Source: Mycobacterium sp. JS623
GTDB taxonomy: Bacteria; Actinomycetota; Actinomycetes; Mycobacteriales; Mycobacteriaceae
Assembly: GCF_000328565.1 (NCBI RefSeq)
Contig: NC_019966.1
Coordinates: 4,898,001-4,962,000, forward strand
Reading direction: 5' to 3'
DNA length: 64,000 nt
The notes beneath the pieces are model-generated. The model made no database searches. It was not told the origin of the DNA and saw only the letters and a list, made by a program, of their open reading frames with translations. Shown here in pieces: positions 19,781 through 31,109 of this stretch. The position numbers and the translations under genes are program-made. The number at the start of each line of letters is the position of its first letter. The first letter of the stretch is position 1.

Positions 19781-20456
19781 CGAACATTCCCTTCAGCTGG
19801 GCGATGGCCTCGGCGGGCGGCAGATCAGGATCGATCGCACCAGACACGATCTGCCCGACGCACACCGATTTCAACACTCGGTCGGCGAACTCTTCGGCAT
19901 CGCCCCACGGCAGGTACGGCCGCGAAATCAGCAGCGCCGCGACCCCGTGTGCAGCGGTCCACAGCTCCAGCGCCTTGTCGACAGGATCGCCGGGCGGGTA
20001 GATCCCCTCCGCCATCAACGATTCCACCGACGCGCGCATGTGGACGAAGGCCGAACTGTTCAGCGCGACATCAACATCGCTGCCGGGTCGGCTTTCGGCC
20101 ATGGTCGCGATCCGGTACAGCTCAGGAGTTTTCAACGCGAAGCGCACATACGCCAGGCCCTGCGCGCGCAGCACGTCGATGGTCGACTGCTGGTCGGCCG
20201 CAACCCGCTGCATCTCCTCGTCGAGCTTCTCGAAGTACCTCGCGCAGACGGCGTCGAGCAGCGCGTCCTTGTCCGCGAAGTGCAGATAGATCGACGGCGG
20301 CGTCACGCCGACCCGCTGAGCCACCGACCGAATGGATACCGCCTTCGCGTGTCCGGTTTCCAGCAGCAGTTCGGTGGCCGCGTCAAGGATCTCGTCACGC
20401 AACTGGTCGCCGGAACCGCGCGGGGCGCGGCGGCGACGCAACGGTTGGAGCGCCAC
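19770..20456 (-). CDS. TetR family regulator of the MMPL operon
   Basis: A 228-residue TetR protein. The DNA-binding domain is at residues about 15-65 (RDEILDAATELLLETGHAKA, SIRSVAQRVGVTPPSIYLHF), followed by a ligand domain of the TetR_C_13/WHG type (residues about 100-210). GTG at 20456, 1 bp after the MMPL stop, was chosen; the frame is open further upstream but only across the MMPL gene. It probably binds the palindrome at 22758-22790 and represses the operon that contains it. Confidence 0.9.
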   Translation of the reverse strand: MALQPLRRRRAPRGSGDQLRDEILDAATELLLETGHAKAVSIRSVAQRVGVTPPSIYLHFADKDALLDAVCARYFEKLDEEMQRVAADQQSTIDVLRAQGLAYVRFALKTPELYRIATMAESRPGSDVDVALNSSAFVHMRASVESLMAEGIYPPGDPVDKALELWTAAHGVAALLISRPYLPWGDAEEFADRVLKSVCVGQIVSGAIDPDLPPAEAIAQLKGMFDAH

Positions 20457-20457
20457 G

Positions 20458-22734
20458 TTAACCAGTGTCCGCCACGGCAGCCGCGATGCGGTCGCGTTTC
20501 TCAACGGGCGCGTCGTCGTCGTGGGACTCGCTGATCCCGATGCGCTCGTGCAACCTGGCCAACGGCTTAGGCGCCCACCAATTCCACCGCCCGAGCACGT
20601 GCATGAAAGCAGGCAACAGCAGCATCCGGACCAGCGTCGCATCGGCGATCACTGCCAGCGTCAGGCCCACCCCGAACATCCGCATGAACGCCACCTGAGC
20701 GGCGATCAGCGCGGCGAACGAAATCGCCATCAACATCGCAGCAGCGGTGACGACGCGGCCCGTCCGCGCCAAGCCCAAAGCCACGCTTTCGTCGTTGTCA
20801 GCCCGGGTCTTCCCAGACTTGAGCCAGTATTCGCGGATCCGCGACACCAGGAAGACTTCGTAGTCCATCGACAGCCCGAACGCGATGCAGAACAACAGCA
20901 CCGGCATGTTGGCGACGAGCGTTCCGGTCGGTGTGGTGCCCAGCGCGCCGAGGTGGCCTTCCTGGAAGATCCACACCAGTGCGCCGAACGCAGCGGTCAG
21001 CGATAAGACGTTGAGTACCAACGCCTTCAGCGGCAGTATCACGCTGCCGGTGAGCAGGAACAGCAGCACGAACGTGATCACCGCGATGATGCCGAGCACC
21101 ATCGGCAGCCGCGACGTGATCGCATCGGAGCTGTCGCGGTTGACCTGCGCGACGCCGGTCAGCTCGACGTGCTGGCCTGCCGGTGGCGGCACCGCGCGCA
21201 ACTGGTCGAGCTGGTTTTCGGACGCGTCGCTGAACAACGGCGCGGTGCTACCCACCGTCAGGAAAGCCCTGCCGTCCTTGAAACCCGTTGCGGCAGAGGG
21301 CGGTCCGACTGATCGACCGTCTGCGAACGTGCCGCCAGGCGCGGACACCGATGAGACGTCGGACACCTGTGACAGCGCCGAGGCGTAGCTGTCCATGTCA
21401 GCAGGCGTCACGCCGGTGGTGTTCGGTACGACGACGGTGACGTTACGTGCCGAATCCACTGTGAAGTTGGCGCGCAAGTCGTCGCCGACCTGACGGGCCG
21501 ACAGCGACTGCGGCAGCACACGCTCGTCCGGGAAACCCCACTTGATGCCGAGGAACGGCGCGCCGAGCACCAGCAGCAGCGCGACGATCGCCACGCCGAT
21601 CGGAACTGCCTGGCGGATAACGCGTTTCGTCGACCGATACCAGAAGGTCTGCTCGATCGGATTGCGCACCGGATCGGGCCGACGAAACACCCAGCGGGCC
21701 AGCCTGCGCGCGTCAAGGGCATCCAAGCGGTCGCCGAGCAGGGCGATAGCCGCCGGCGCCACCACCACGGCCGCGACGGCCGCGAACACCACCACCGCGA
21801 TGCCCGCGTACGCAAACGACTTCAGGAAGTACATCGGGAACAGCACCATCGCGACCATCGACAAGGCGACCGTCATTGCCGAGAACAGCACCGTGCGCCC
21901 CGCGGTCAGCATGGTGCGCACCAGCGCGCGGTCGCGGTCGGCGCCGTCGGCAAGTTCATCGCGGTATCTGCTGATGATCAGCAGCGTGTAGTCGATGGCC
22001 AGCGCCAGGCCCATCGCAACGGTCAGGTTCAGCGCGAAGATCGACACGTCGGTGATCAGCGTGATGGCTCGCAGCACCGCCATCGACCCGAGGATCGCGA
22101 ACCCGCCGACCGCCAGCGGCAGCGCCGCGGAGATCAGCCCGCCGAACACCCAGACCAGCACGATGAAGCTGAGCGGAATTGCGATCGATTCCATTGTCAG
22201 CAGGTCTTTTTCGCTCTGGGCGTTGATCTGCACGTAGGTCATCGCCTCGCCGCCCGCGCGCACCGTGACGCCATCGCGGTCATGGACGAGGCGCTCGGTC
22301 AGCTCCTTGGCATGCTGCTGTGCGCCGCTCTCACCGCCCGTGATGCCTGCGACGATCAAACCGCTCTTGCCGTCCCTGCTGATCAGGGCCGGCGCAGCGG
22401 ACGTCGGGGCCGTCCAAGCGGAGGTCACATTTGCGACGAAGGGCGAGGCCTTCAGCTGGTCGGCGATGTTGGTGCCGACAGCGCGGGCCGCTGCGCCCTG
22501 CGCGCCTACGTCCGACGTCACGCTGATCAACAGCTCCATGTCGCCCTGGCCGAATTTGTCGACGAGCAGTTTCGTCGCCTGAGCGGACTCCGACGTCGGG
22601 TCCTGGAAACCACCCGCGGAGAGGTGCTTGGCGACGGGGATGCCGAAGATGCCACAGGCCACCATCACCAGGAGCGCAATCGCAATGATTCGTCGCGGCG
22701 CGGCAATGGCCAGCAGTGCGATTCGTTGCAGCAC
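20458..22734 (-). CDS. MMPL family RND transporter
   Basis: A 758-residue inner-membrane transporter with two repeats of one span, a periplasmic loop and five spans. The family motifs GLALAIDYTLLIISRYRDEL and FGLSMDYEVFLVSRIREYW carry the Asp-Tyr pair used for proton coupling. MMPL proteins move lipids, siderophores or drugs across the inner membrane in mycobacteria. The length is shorter than the lipid-virulence MmpL proteins (about 950) and closer to the MmpL11/13-type. No MmpS or polyketide genes are adjacent, so the cargo is open. It is first in the operon with TetR and methyltransferase. Confidence 0.94.
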   Translation of the reverse strand: MLQRIALLAIAAPRRIIAIALLVMVACGIFGIPVAKHLSAGGFQDPTSESAQATKLLVDKFGQGDMELLISVTSDVGAQGAAARAVGTNIADQLKASPFVANVTSAWTAPTSAAPALISRDGKSGLIVAGITGGESGAQQHAKELTERLVHDRDGVTVRAGGEAMTYVQINAQSEKDLLTMESIAIPLSFIVLVWVFGGLISAALPLAVGGFAILGSMAVLRAITLITDVSIFALNLTVAMGLALAIDYTLLIISRYRDELADGADRDRALVRTMLTAGRTVLFSAMTVALSMVAMVLFPMYFLKSFAYAGIAVVVFAAVAAVVVAPAAIALLGDRLDALDARRLARWVFRRPDPVRNPIEQTFWYRSTKRVIRQAVPIGVAIVALLLVLGAPFLGIKWGFPDERVLPQSLSARQVGDDLRANFTVDSARNVTVVVPNTTGVTPADMDSYASALSQVSDVSSVSAPGGTFADGRSVGPPSAATGFKDGRAFLTVGSTAPLFSDASENQLDQLRAVPPPAGQHVELTGVAQVNRDSSDAITSRLPMVLGIIAVITFVLLFLLTGSVILPLKALVLNVLSLTAAFGALVWIFQEGHLGALGTTPTGTLVANMPVLLFCIAFGLSMDYEVFLVSRIREYWLKSGKTRADNDESVALGLARTGRVVTAAAMLMAISFAALIAAQVAFMRMFGVGLTLAVIADATLVRMLLLPAFMHVLGRWNWWAPKPLARLHERIGISESHDDDAPVEKRDRIAAAVADTG

Positions 22735-22757
22735 GTAGCGTCCTTCCCGTTGGATGC

Positions 22758-22790
22758 CCCCGATAACTTATCAGTGGTAACTTATCGGGG
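22758..22790. promoter_or_regulatory. Probable TetR operator upstream of the MMPL gene
   Basis: Outer arms CCCCGATAA (22758-22766) and TTATCGGGG (22782-22790) are exact inverted repeats. Between them lies TTATCAGTGGTAA, itself nearly palindromic, and AACTTATC occurs twice in direct orientation. The site is 24 bp before the MMPL start, so protein bound here would block transcription. The operon's own TetR protein is the obvious candidate. Confidence 0.7.
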
Positions 22791-22858
22791 TCAACAAGTC
22801 TCTCTCAATAGCTACGTTGCGGGACCGTCTGGTGTTCACCCCGCAAGAACTCACAGCG

Positions 22859-23089
22859 TTGTCACAGTCGCCGAGGCTCCCGACACGGCGACGACGACTA
22901 CCGAGCTGAGTACCCCGGCCACGACGTCATTAGAGGATGTAGGCCTGGCGATCCTGCGAATCGGCCTCGGCGCGACGACGCTTCAGGCGGCCCTAAGGGA
23001 AGGCGTTCGACTTCAATTCCGCCGTCAGTTTCATGGAATCCGGCGGCTGGCGTTTCGCTGCTGACCTGGATTTTGCTGAACGGGACTAA
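22859..23089 (+). pseudogene. DoxX family gene remnant
   Basis: The plus strand reads TVAEAPDTATTTTELSTPAT then SLEDVGLAILRIGLGATTLQ, a typical N-terminus and first membrane span of an actinobacterial DoxX-like protein. Near 23000 the frame changes, and the expected continuation KAFDFNSAVSFMESGGWRF is found in another frame, ending at a stop at 23087. The remaining spans are absent. No start codon with a ribosome binding site is visible. This is a truncated and frameshifted relic. Confidence 0.75.
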
Positions 23090-23191
23090 CCCGATTCACC
23101 TCACCGCGCCGCCGACGGCTTAGCGACCCCGGAACCTACCCAGCGGTAAGAATTGCCACCATTTTCCGAATCGAGACTCAAAGATTCCTTA

Positions 23192-23347
23192 ATGGTGATG
23201 GTTACTGTTCAGTACATGTGGATCGACGACACCAGTGCCGATGTCATCAAGGTTGACTTCGAGGCTCTCTACCACGGCGATGTCCTGGTTGAGGGCGACA
23301 CCTCGGAGCAGCTCGCCGACGAGCAGACCCTGCCCACCGCAGTCTGA
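23192..23347 (+). CDS. Small acidic hypothetical protein, 51 aa
   Basis: I do not recognise this protein. From ATG 23192 (or 23198) it reads MVMVTVQYMWIDDTSADVIK and ends SEQLADEQTLPTAV, strongly acidic and without membrane span. Codon third positions are almost all G or C, like the neighbouring real genes, and a strong hairpin follows its stop at 6 bp. Both support expression. The ribosome binding site is poor. It stands alone between the DoxX relic and a convergent gene. Confidence 0.5.
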   Translation: MVMVTVQYMWIDDTSADVIKVDFEALYHGDVLVEGDTSEQLADEQTLPTAV

Positions 23348-23352
23348 GTAAG

Positions 23353-23372
23353 CGCGCGCCGCAGGGCGCGCG
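23353..23372 (+). terminator. Strong GC hairpin after small gene
   Basis: CGCGCGCC (23353-23360) pairs fully with GGCGCGCG (23365-23372) around a 4-base loop. No T run follows, which is common for mycobacterial terminators. It lies between convergent genes and could serve both strands. Confidence 0.6.
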
Positions 23373-23432
23373 TTCACCCATGACAGTTTGCCCAGTACGG
23401 GCGCTTCGTCGATTTTCTGTTTTCTGAGACTG

Positions 23433-25212
<1,780 letters not shown>

Positions 25213-25229
25213 TGATTGCGTTCCTTTCT

Positions 25230-26324
25230 CTAAACCCAGTCGCCAAGGACGGCTTCGGTGTCGGCGCCGGGCACGCCCGGCGGTTTCGGTTTACCCGGCA
25301 CCGTGCGCGAAAACCGCGGCGCCGGTGAGGGATACAGGTAGTCGTTCTCGCGGTAGAACGTGTCGCGCTCGGTGTTGTGTGGTTCGGTCTCGACTTCGGC
25401 GAACGACAACACCGGCGCGACGCAGGCGTCGCTGTCGGCGAACACCTTGGCCCAGTGGTCGCGGTCCTGCGAGGCGAACATTTCCGTCAGCTTGGCGCGC
25501 AGCTCGGGCCAGCGGCTGACGTCGTTCTGGTCGGGCAGGTCTTTCGCGTCCAAGCCCAGCTTGTCGAGCAATTCGGCGAAGAACTGCGGCTCGATGCTTC
25601 CGACCGAGACGTAGCGGCCGTCGGCGCAGGTGTAGGTGTCGTAGTACGGCGCGCCGGTGTCGAGCATGTTGACGCCGCGCTCGTCGCTCCACATGCCCAT
25701 CCCGCGGAACGCCCACATCATCGTCGAGAGCACGCTCGAGCCGTCGACCATCGCCGCGTCGATGATCTGGCCGTGCCCGGAGCGCTCGCGCTCCCACAGC
25801 GCAGACAGGATGCCGACGACGAGAAACATTGAGCCACCGCCGAAATCGCCGACCAGGTTCAGTGGCGGGACGGGACGTTCGCCGGCGCGGCCAACCGCGT
25901 GCAGCACGCCGTTGAGCGAGATGTAGTTGATGTCATGGCCGGCCTGCTGACTGCGCGGGCCGGTCTGGCCCCAGCCGGTCATGCGGCCGTAGATCAACTT
26001 CTCGTTGACCTTTGCGCAGTCCTGCGGGCCGAGACCGAGCCGCTCGGTGACGCCGGGCCGGAAGCCCTCGATGAGGACGTCGGCCTTAGCGACCAGCTGC
26101 AGCACGAACTCGCGACCCTCATCGCTCTTGAGGTCGGCCGTGACCGAGCGACGGTTGCGCAGCAAGTAATCGCGGCCGGGTTCGGTCGCAGGGCCGGGGT
26201 CCTTGCCGGGACGTTCGACGCGGACGACGTCGGCGCCTAGGTCGCCAAGCAGCATCGCGGCGTGCGGGCCTGGGCCGATGCCGGCCAGTTCGACGACTCG
26301 CAGTCCGTGCAGTGGTCCAGCCAT
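25230..26324 (-). CDS. mcr: Alpha-methylacyl-CoA racemase (CaiB/BaiF family)
   Basis: A 364-residue CoA-transferase-fold enzyme that epimerises the 2-methyl group of branched acyl-CoA, needed to degrade methyl-branched fatty acids and sterol side chains. The catalytic pair of M. tuberculosis MCR (His126, Asp156) corresponds to His130 ([12 protein letters not shown]) and Asp160 (VGDFGGGSM), with matching spacing. [16 protein letters not shown] is the CoA-binding N-terminus. ATG 26324 was chosen; the frame extends upstream without protein-like sequence. It heads the operon and is divergent from an enoyl-CoA hydratase. Confidence 0.93.
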   Translation of the reverse strand: MAGPLHGLRVVELAGIGPGPHAAMLLGDLGADVVRVERPGKDPGPATEPGRDYLLRNRRSVTADLKSDEGREFVLQLVAKADVLIEGFRPGVTERLGLGPQDCAKVNEKLIYGRMTGWGQTGPRSQQAGHDINYISLNGVLHAVGRAGERPVPPLNLVGDFGGGSMFLVVGILSALWERERSGHGQIIDAAMVDGSSVLSTMMWAFRGMGMWSDERGVNMLDTGAPYYDTYTCADGRYVSVGSIEPQFFAELLDKLGLDAKDLPDQNDVSRWPELRAKLTEMFASQDRDHWAKVFADSDACVAPVLSFAEVETEPHNTERDTFYRENDYLYPSPAPRFSRTVPGKPKPPGVPGADTEAVLGDWV

Positions 26325-26414
26325 GTCCAAACAGACCTCTCCGTTGAAGCGCTCAGGGTGACCGCCGACATATCTTACTTGTATAACCATGTGGGCCGAC
26401 CTAGGGTGCCTTCT

Positions 26415-27236
26415 ATGACGACAACGGACTCCCGCCCGGCCGCGTACACGAGCATCGACGACCTGTTCGTCGAACTCGCCGACGGGGTGCTGTCGGTGAC
26501 GCTGAATCGTCCGGACAGCCTGAACTCGTTGACCGCGGCGATGCTCAAGGGCATCGGCGATGCGTTGGAGCAAGCCGCGGACGATCCGCAGGTCAAGGTG
26601 GTGCGGCTCGGCGGTGCGGGCCGTGGCTTCTCCTCCGGCGCCGGGATCAGTGAAGAGGACCACGCGAACCCGGGCGCTGCGGGCACTCCTGCGGATGTGC
26701 TCGACGCGGCCAACCGTGCGGTCCGGTCGATCGTTGCGTCGCCGCAACCGGTCGTCGCGGTCGTGCAGGGACCTTGTGCCGGGGTCGGCGCCTCGTTGGC
26801 GTTGGCATCGGATGTCGTATTGGCTTCGGAGAAGGCCTTTTTTATGCTCGCGTTCACGAAGATCGGGCTGATGCCCGACGGTGGCGCGTCAGCGTTGATT
26901 GCCGCGGCTGTCGGCCGCATCAGGGCGATGCGGATGGCGCTGCTGGCTGAGCGGATTTCAGCGGCGGAGGCGTTCGACTGGGGCCTGGTGACGGCGGTGT
27001 ATCCGGCCGACGAGTTCGACGCCGAGGTCGCCAAGGTGGTCTCGACGCTGGTGTCGGGACCCGCGGTGGCGCTGCGCAAGACCAAGGACGCGATCAACGC
27101 AGCGACGCTGGTCGAGTTGGAGGCGGCGCTGGAGCGTGAGAAGCAGGGCCAGCTGGTGCTGCTCGAGTCGGCCGACTTCCGTGAGGGCACGCGCGCTTTC
27201 CAACAGCGCCGGCCGGCGACCTTCACCGACTCCTAA
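26415..27236 (+). CDS. Enoyl-CoA hydratase/isomerase
   Basis: A 273-residue crotonase. [34 protein letters not shown] and [20 protein letters not shown] are the CoA-binding and oxyanion-hole regions. The first oxyanion loop has the form FSSGAG, and the usual hydratase Glu pair is replaced around GLMPDGGAS, so isomerase or an atypical hydratase activity is possible. ATG 26415 starts after a 90-bp promoter shared with mcr. It hydrates or isomerises enoyl-CoA in beta-oxidation. A clear terminator follows. Confidence 0.9.
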   Translation: MTTTDSRPAAYTSIDDLFVELADGVLSVTLNRPDSLNSLTAAMLKGIGDALEQAADDPQVKVVRLGGAGRGFSSGAGISEEDHANPGAAGTPADVLDAANRAVRSIVASPQPVVAVVQGPCAGVGASLALASDVVLASEKAFFMLAFTKIGLMPDGGASALIAAAVGRIRAMRMALLAERISAAEAFDWGLVTAVYPADEFDAEVAKVVSTLVSGPAVALRKTKDAINAATLVELEAALEREKQGQLVLLESADFREGTRAFQQRRPATFTDS

Positions 27237-27248
27237 CGTTGCACGTCC

Positions 27249-27276
27249 TTCCGCCCAAACTCACGTGTGGGCGGAA
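27249..27276 (+). terminator. Intrinsic terminator hairpin
   Basis: TTCCGCCCA (27249-27257) pairs with TGGGCGGAA (27268-27276) over 9 bp with a 10-base loop, 13 bp after the hydratase stop. An A/T-containing stretch follows. It separates the hydratase gene from the MFS gene. Confidence 0.75.
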
Positions 27277-27315
27277 AATCGTTGGACGCGACCATAAGAC
27301 GTCCGCCACCATCTA

Positions 27316-28599
27316 ATGGTGAGTACGCAATTCGAGATTGAGCAGCCGGTGGTCGACGCCGGCGGCTGGCGTGTGCTCGCACCGTTCAAATTCCGCGAGT
27401 ACCGGCTGCTGATCGCCGCGGTCTCCTTATCGATCTTCGCCGAAGGCATGTGGGCCGTCGTGATGGCGCTTCAGGTCATCGAGCTCTCCAACGACCCGAC
27501 CTCGCTGTCGCTCGTCGCCACCTGTCTCGGCGCCGGCCTGGTCACGTTCGTGTTGGTCGGTGGGCTGGCCGCAGACCGAATCAGCCAGCGCGCCATCATC
27601 ATCGCCGTCGAGACTGTCAACGTGATCGCGGTGTCTACCATCGCGGTCCTCGGACTCACCGGTGTGCTGAAGATCTGGCACATGGCAGTGGCGGCTGCCG
27701 CTCTCGGCATTGCGGCCGCGTTCTTCTTTCCCGCCTACAGCGCGATCCTGCCGAGGATACTGCCCGCCGATCAGTTGCTCGCCGCCAACGGTGTCGAAGG
27801 TGTCGTGCGACCGGTGTTTCAGCGCGCCATCGGCCCCGCGATCGCGGGTGTTGTCGTCGGCGCGACGTTCCCCTCGTTGGGCGCCGTCGTGGTCGCAGCA
27901 TTGTTCGCGATCGGCCTGGCACTGCTGGTGACCAGCCGACCGGCGATGAAAACGCCTGTGCACCAGATGGATCGACCGCAGCTGCGGCGGGATCTTCGCG
28001 AAGGCTTCGTGTTCATGGTCCGCACACCGTGGCTGTTGTGGACCCTGCTATTCGCGAGCATGTTCGTGCTCGTGCTGCTCGGACCCATCGAAGTGCTGCT
28101 GCCGTTCATCGCCAAGCAACGATTCGAGGACGGCGCACAAACGTTCGGCTTCATCTTGGCGTTCTTCGGCGTCGGCAGCGCATCGGGCGCGCTGGCCGTG
28201 TCGTCAGGACGACTGCCACGTCGCTACCTCACGGTGATGATGACGATGTGGAGCGTCGGCTCGATACCGCTTGTGATCGTCGGGTTCACGTCCTCGTTCC
28301 CGTTGATGGCCGCGGCGACGTTCGTCATCGGCGTCACCGACGGCGCAGGCATGGTCATCTGGGGCACGCTGCTGCAGCGACGGGTTCCGACCGAGATGCT
28401 GGGCCGGGTGTCGAGCCTGGACTTCTTCGTGTCGCTGGCGTTCATGCCGGTGTCGTTCGCGATCGTCGGTCCGCTGTCGAAAGTCGTTTCCATGCAAACG
28501 ATTTTCCTGGTTGCAGGGGTCGTGCCGGTGGCGCTGGCGGCGGTCGCCATGTATGCAGCTCGCATGCGCCGCGACGAGCTGGCCCACCCACTGCGCTAG
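27316..28599 (+). CDS. MFS transporter (MFS_3/EntS-like)
   Basis: A 427-residue membrane protein with about 12 hydrophobic spans and a central basic loop (SRPAMKTPVHQMDRPQLRRD). VGGLAADRISQRAIIIAVET is the loop 2-3 motif of MFS pumps and FFFPAYSAILPRILPADQLL is typical of the MFS_3 (EntS/Tap-like) branch. Such proteins export siderophores or drugs by proton exchange. Cargo is not visible. The stop overlaps that of the convergent CPBP gene in a shared CTAG. Confidence 0.9.
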   Translation: MVSTQFEIEQPVVDAGGWRVLAPFKFREYRLLIAAVSLSIFAEGMWAVVMALQVIELSNDPTSLSLVATCLGAGLVTFVLVGGLAADRISQRAIIIAVETVNVIAVSTIAVLGLTGVLKIWHMAVAAAALGIAAAFFFPAYSAILPRILPADQLLAANGVEGVVRPVFQRAIGPAIAGVVVGATFPSLGAVVVAALFAIGLALLVTSRPAMKTPVHQMDRPQLRRDLREGFVFMVRTPWLLWTLLFASMFVLVLLGPIEVLLPFIAKQRFEDGAQTFGFILAFFGVGSASGALAVSSGRLPRRYLTVMMTMWSVGSIPLVIVGFTSSFPLMAAATFVIGVTDGAGMVIWGTLLQRRVPTEMLGRVSSLDFFVSLAFMPVSFAIVGPLSKVVSMQTIFLVAGVVPVALAAVAMYAARMRRDELAHPLR

Positions 28600-29315
28600 A
28601 CGCCGAATACCGGCGGCAGTGCGAGCACCATGACCAGACCCCAGAAGAAGTGGATCAGCATGGGAGCGAGTACACCGCCGGTGATGCGGCGGGCGCATGC
28701 GCACACCGCACCAAGTATCACAGCGGCGAAGCCGAGCATCGGATTACTGGTGGTCGCCGTCGTGATCACGTAGATGACCGTCGAGATCACCACCGGATAG
28801 GCCTTGCCCAACGCGGTGTACAGGGCACCACGGAAGAACATCTCTTCCGTGATTCCGTTGATCACGGTGATGAACACGACCAACGCCAGCGGGCCATAGC
28901 GGGCGAATTCCAGTACCTGCGTGATGTATTCGCGTACGCCCGGAATCTCACGCGCGATCAGGCCGCCGACAAGGAAAGCTCCGCCCAACAGCAAGCCCAC
29001 CGCTGTGCCGGTGACCAGCGGACGTTGGTTGCGCCCGCGGAATCGGATACAGCCGAGGTGCAGGGGTCCCGAAAGTAGCGCGCCCACCGCCCAAACTGCC
29101 GCCAGGGCGAGCGTCAACCAGTAGAACGACTCGTCACCCGGCCGCCGTGTGAGCGAATATCCAAGCAGCGCAGCACCGATGACGAGGACGATCGCGACGA
29201 CGATCCGGCGCTGCCGCACGACTGCAGGCGGTTCGTGGTGCGGGACAGGACAGGCACCCACAATCTCCTTCGCCTCGGCGAGCCAACCGGGCCGAGTCGC
29301 GGTGGATTGGGTCAT
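28596..29315 (-). CDS. CPBP family intramembrane metalloprotease
   Basis: A 239-residue membrane protein with about 7-8 spans. The CPBP (Rce1-like) motif EExxxR is TEEMFFRGALY (Glu157, Glu158, Arg162), and a later His (MLIHFFWG) supplies a metal ligand. The N-terminal 30 residues are cytoplasmic. ATG 29315 starts 3 bp after the stop of the NAD(P)-binding gene, so they share a transcript. Substrates of bacterial members are mostly unknown. Confidence 0.9.
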   Translation of the reverse strand: MTQSTATRPGWLAEAKEIVGACPVPHHEPPAVVRQRRIVVAIVLVIGAALLGYSLTRRPGDESFYWLTLALAAVWAVGALLSGPLHLGCIRFRGRNQRPLVTGTAVGLLLGGAFLVGGLIAREIPGVREYITQVLEFARYGPLALVVFITVINGITEEMFFRGALYTALGKAYPVVISTVIYVITTATTSNPMLGFAAVILGAVCACARRITGGVLAPMLIHFFWGLVMVLALPPVFGV

Positions 29316-29317
29316 GC

Positions 29318-30460
29318 TCAACCCGCCTTCGGCACGAGGTTGATCACCGTGTCGAGCCCGGTGCGCACTGCGCCCGCGACCGGTCCCGGCACAAGCCCGA
29401 GCAGCCCGAGCGCAGGCCACACGATCGACGGCGTAATCGCCTGGGCCAGTTGCCGAATGCGCGCCGTGTCGCCGCCGGCCCACGTCGGGTCGGTGTCGGC
29501 AAGATGATGCGGATCGGCAAGCTCGTTGACCGGCCGCGGCTGATCACTCGACAGCGCACGGGTTATCGCGTCGTCGATACTCAACAGTCCGCCTGGCGGG
29601 TCCGGCACGACGTCGCGCAGCCGAGCCTCCGAAGCCATCATCGGATAGTCAAGGGACTCAACGAGATCGGCGGCCAGCCCGCCAGGGACCGGCAGCACCG
29701 CGGCGGTCATCCACGACACCACGCTGGTATCGACCATCGGCACAGGCAACTCCGCGCGCCACAAACCGGAAATCCGCGCATAGGTCCGCAGCAGCTCACT
29801 GTAGGACGTCGTCTCGGGGCCGAAGATGTCATACGCACCGGCGGGTACCCGGTCAGAGTCGGCTGCAGCGACGAGGTAGTAGAGGACATCGCGAATCGAG
29901 ATCGGGTCCATCGGGTTCGCCGACCACGCGGGCATCGGGATCAGCACGAACCGGTCGCCGACATAGCGCAGCATCTCGAACGACGTCGATCCAGACCCGA
30001 TGATCATCGCGGCGCCGAGCCACACCACGTCGGGGCCACCGTCGACGCCCAGTGCGTGCGCCACCTCGGCACGGCTGGTCAGGTGTTCGGAGAGTTCGTC
30101 GTCGTCTGGGACGAAGCCGCCCAGATACACGATGCGCCGCACTCCGGCGTCCTTGGCAGCGTTGGCGACGTTAGCCGCGGCGCGGTTGTCGGCATCGCGG
30201 AAGTCGGGCTGGCCGATGCCGTGCACCAGGTAGTAGAGGACATCAACGGTGCCGGCGTCGGCGAACGCCTGCTTGGCCGACGCCTCGTCGTGCGCATCGA
30301 GTGCGACGCCTGTGACCTGGTCATGCCAGCCGAAGTCCGACAGCCGATCAGGGTTTCGCGTGGCGGCGATGACGTCATGGCCCTCGTCGAGCAGGGCACT
30401 GACGAGCCGTGAGCCGACGTAGCCGGTCGCGCCGGTAACCAGAATTCGCACGGAAGTCAC
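29318..30460 (-). CDS. NAD(P)-binding atypical SDR
   Basis: A 380-residue protein with an N-terminal Rossmann domain (RILVTGATGYVGSRLVSALL) of the NmrA/atypical SDR kind, YYLVHGIGQPDFRDADNRAA and VRRIVYLGG. The rest (residues 160-300) is an epimerase-like substrate domain, then an Ala/Pro-rich tail with a hydrophobic stretch (TPSIVWPALGLLGLVPGPVA) that may bind membrane. GTG at 30460 begins the conserved core; GTG at 30451 is equally possible. The substrate is unknown. Confidence 0.85.
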   Translation of the reverse strand: MTSVRILVTGATGYVGSRLVSALLDEGHDVIAATRNPDRLSDFGWHDQVTGVALDAHDEASAKQAFADAGTVDVLYYLVHGIGQPDFRDADNRAAANVANAAKDAGVRRIVYLGGFVPDDDELSEHLTSRAEVAHALGVDGGPDVVWLGAAMIIGSGSTSFEMLRYVGDRFVLIPMPAWSANPMDPISIRDVLYYLVAAADSDRVPAGAYDIFGPETTSYSELLRTYARISGLWRAELPVPMVDTSVVSWMTAAVLPVPGGLAADLVESLDYPMMASEARLRDVVPDPPGGLLSIDDAITRALSSDQPRPVNELADPHHLADTDPTWAGGDTARIRQLAQAITPSIVWPALGLLGLVPGPVAGAVRTGLDTVINLVPKAG

Positions 30461-30549
30461 CGTACGGAGGTACCCGCAGCCGCCGAATCGAAATCCAATT
30501 TTCGACGGCGAACTCACAGCATCGCCAGAGGGCTTGCGCCAGTGAGGAA

Positions 30550-31083
30550 TTAGCCGATGGCCTCGCGGTGCAGCTCGGTCATTGCCTGGTAGACCTGCGC
30601 GTTGTTCCTGTTGTGCGCGACCTCGGCCTCTGACAGTTCACGACGGACCTTGCCCGGCACACCTGCCACCAGCGATCGTGGCGGGATCACCACCCCCTGC
30701 AGCACCAATGCGCTCGCGGCGATCAGCGACCCCGCGCCGATCTTGGCGCCGTTGAGGATCACCGCTCCCATCCCGATGAGGCAGCCATCCTCGATATCGC
30801 AGCCGTGCAGAACGGCGTTGTGCCCGACGCTCACATTGGCGCCGATCCGGGCCGGAAACCCCGGGTCGACGTGGATTGTCGCGCCGTCCTGGACGTTCGC
30901 GCCGAAGCCGATCTCGATTGGTTCGGCCTCCGCCCGCAGGGTCGCGCCGTACCAGACGCTCGCCCCCGCGGCCAGCGTGACCTGGCCGATCACACTCGCG
31001 GTCGGCGCAACCCACGACTCGTCGTGTAGCTGGGGTGCGCGCCCGCGGATGGGCAGGATCAGTGGCTGAGGCATGCCGGACAT
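30550..31083 (-). CDS. Gamma-carbonic-anhydrase-like hexapeptide protein
   Basis: A 177-residue left-handed beta-helix protein built from hexapeptide repeats ([60 protein letters not shown]). The His residues in [12 protein letters not shown] match the zinc ligands of the gamma carbonic anhydrase/YrdA group. Catalytic activity is often absent in this group. ATG 31083 or 31074 may be used. It is divergent from the acyl-protein synthetase operon and shares its promoter region. Confidence 0.9.
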   Translation of the reverse strand: MSGMPQPLILPIRGRAPQLHDESWVAPTASVIGQVTLAAGASVWYGATLRAEAEPIEIGFGANVQDGATIHVDPGFPARIGANVSVGHNAVLHGCDIEDGCLIGMGAVILNGAKIGAGSLIAASALVLQGVVIPPRSLVAGVPGKVRRELSEAEVAHNRNNAQVYQAMTELHREAIG

Positions 31084-31109
31084 CGTATTCACCCGATGTT
31101 CATTGCTGA

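Noticed and set aside
23189..23377. A minus-strand small frame opposite the small acidic gene
   Set aside because: The plus-strand frame has better codon bias and a terminator directly after its stop; the minus frame has no ribosome binding site.
27450..29078. A 542-codon plus-strand frame overlapping the MFS and CPBP genes
   Set aside because: It is Arg/His-rich with no hydrophobic spans or motifs, and both overlapped genes are clearly real.
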